Assembly: GCA_021414045.1 (NCBI GenBank)
Contig: JAIOPF010000238.1
Coordinates: 1 to 5,380, forward strand
Source of the DNA: Deltaproteobacteria bacterium
GTDB taxonomy: Bacteria > UBA10199 > DSSB01
Direction: 5' to 3'
DNA: 5,380 nucleotides
In this document: in pieces, positions 5,222 through 5,380 of the stretch
Numbering within the stretch: position 1 is the first letter of the stretch
How the letters are laid out: each line of letters begins with the position of its first letter
Notes under the pieces: model-generated
What the model saw: the letters and a program-made list of their open reading frames with translations, nothing else
Database searches by the model: none
What the model was told of the DNA's origin: nothing
Translations under genes and position numbers: made by a program

Positions 5222-5380
5222 CTAGGGAATCTTCTGGCCTAGGGCCTCGGACAGTCGTTCGACGACTTCACCGTTCAGGGCACTGACCATGACGAAGTCT
5301 ACCATGACGGGATCGCGGCGGCCACGATCTTCGAGAATCTCGATTTCATAGCGCAAATCGCCGTTTCGGGGATAATCGGT
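5222..5380 (-). CDS. C-terminal 52 residues of an unrecognised protein, cut by the window edge
   Basis: The frame is open from the right edge to a TAG at 5222-5224. The visible tail begins TDYPRNGDLRYEIEILED and continues through RRDPVMVDFVMVSALNG to SEALGQKIP. It alternates a charged, probably beta-stranded part with a hydrophobic strand and a closing helix; there is no Cys and no obvious membrane segment. I do not recognise the family from this fragment. It ends only 30 bases before the acyl-CoA dehydrogenase ATG, with that gene's Shine-Dalgarno in the gap, so the two are likely co-transcribed. A link to fatty-acid metabolism is possible but rests on position alone. Confidence 0.7.
   Translation of the reverse strand, partial: TDYPRNGDLRYEIEILEDRGRRDPVMVDFVMVSALNGEVVERLSEALGQKIP

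Noticed and set aside
1..5380. tRNA, rRNA, CRISPR repeats, IS ends, integrase or toxin-antitoxin modules.
   Set aside because: None was recognised on either strand by reading; there are no regularly spaced repeats or transposase-like frames.

Overview
The window is a bacterial chromosome segment, moderately GC-rich by eye, in which every supportable gene lies on the minus strand. Transcription therefore runs from the right edge to the left edge. The organism cannot be named from the sequence. The start of ispG looks like the large-type enzyme known from Leptospira, Chlamydiae, Bacteroidetes and plants. The long acyl-CoA dehydrogenase and two TTG starts behind clear Shine-Dalgarno sequences also fit a Gram-negative lineage outside the classic enterics, such as a deltaproteobacterial, bdellovibrionotal or acidobacterial relative. 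This placement is inference.

In order of transcription, the right edge holds the last 52 codons of an unrecognised gene. After 30 nt comes a 634-residue acyl-CoA dehydrogenase with a VLCAD/ACAD9-like C-terminal extension (3287-5191), probably in the same operon. Next is a 388-residue protein joining a transglutaminase-like Cys-His-Asp domain to TPR repeats (2004-3170), with its own possible promoter and a weak terminator at its stop codon.

Two unrecognised genes follow: a 166-residue Gln/Ala-rich helical protein (1299-1799) and a 191-residue Gly/Pro/Lys-rich, probably disordered protein (425-1000). A strong intrinsic terminator (369-402) closes this block. The window ends inside ispG (1-349), the [4Fe-4S] enzyme of the MEP isoprenoid pathway.

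The most interesting signal is regulatory. Each of the two unrecognised genes has a sigma-54 (RpoN) type -24/-12 element upstream on the coding strand, with the exact 10-bp GG-to-GC spacing and a shared TTGCTTA core. The copy before the 191-residue gene is close to consensus. It also has two imperfect palindromes at an enhancer-like distance, with an AT-rich stretch between them and the promoter. This suggests two small proteins of unknown function under RpoN and an enhancer-binding activator, set between housekeeping metabolic genes. No RNA gene, CRISPR array, insertion sequence or integrase was found.
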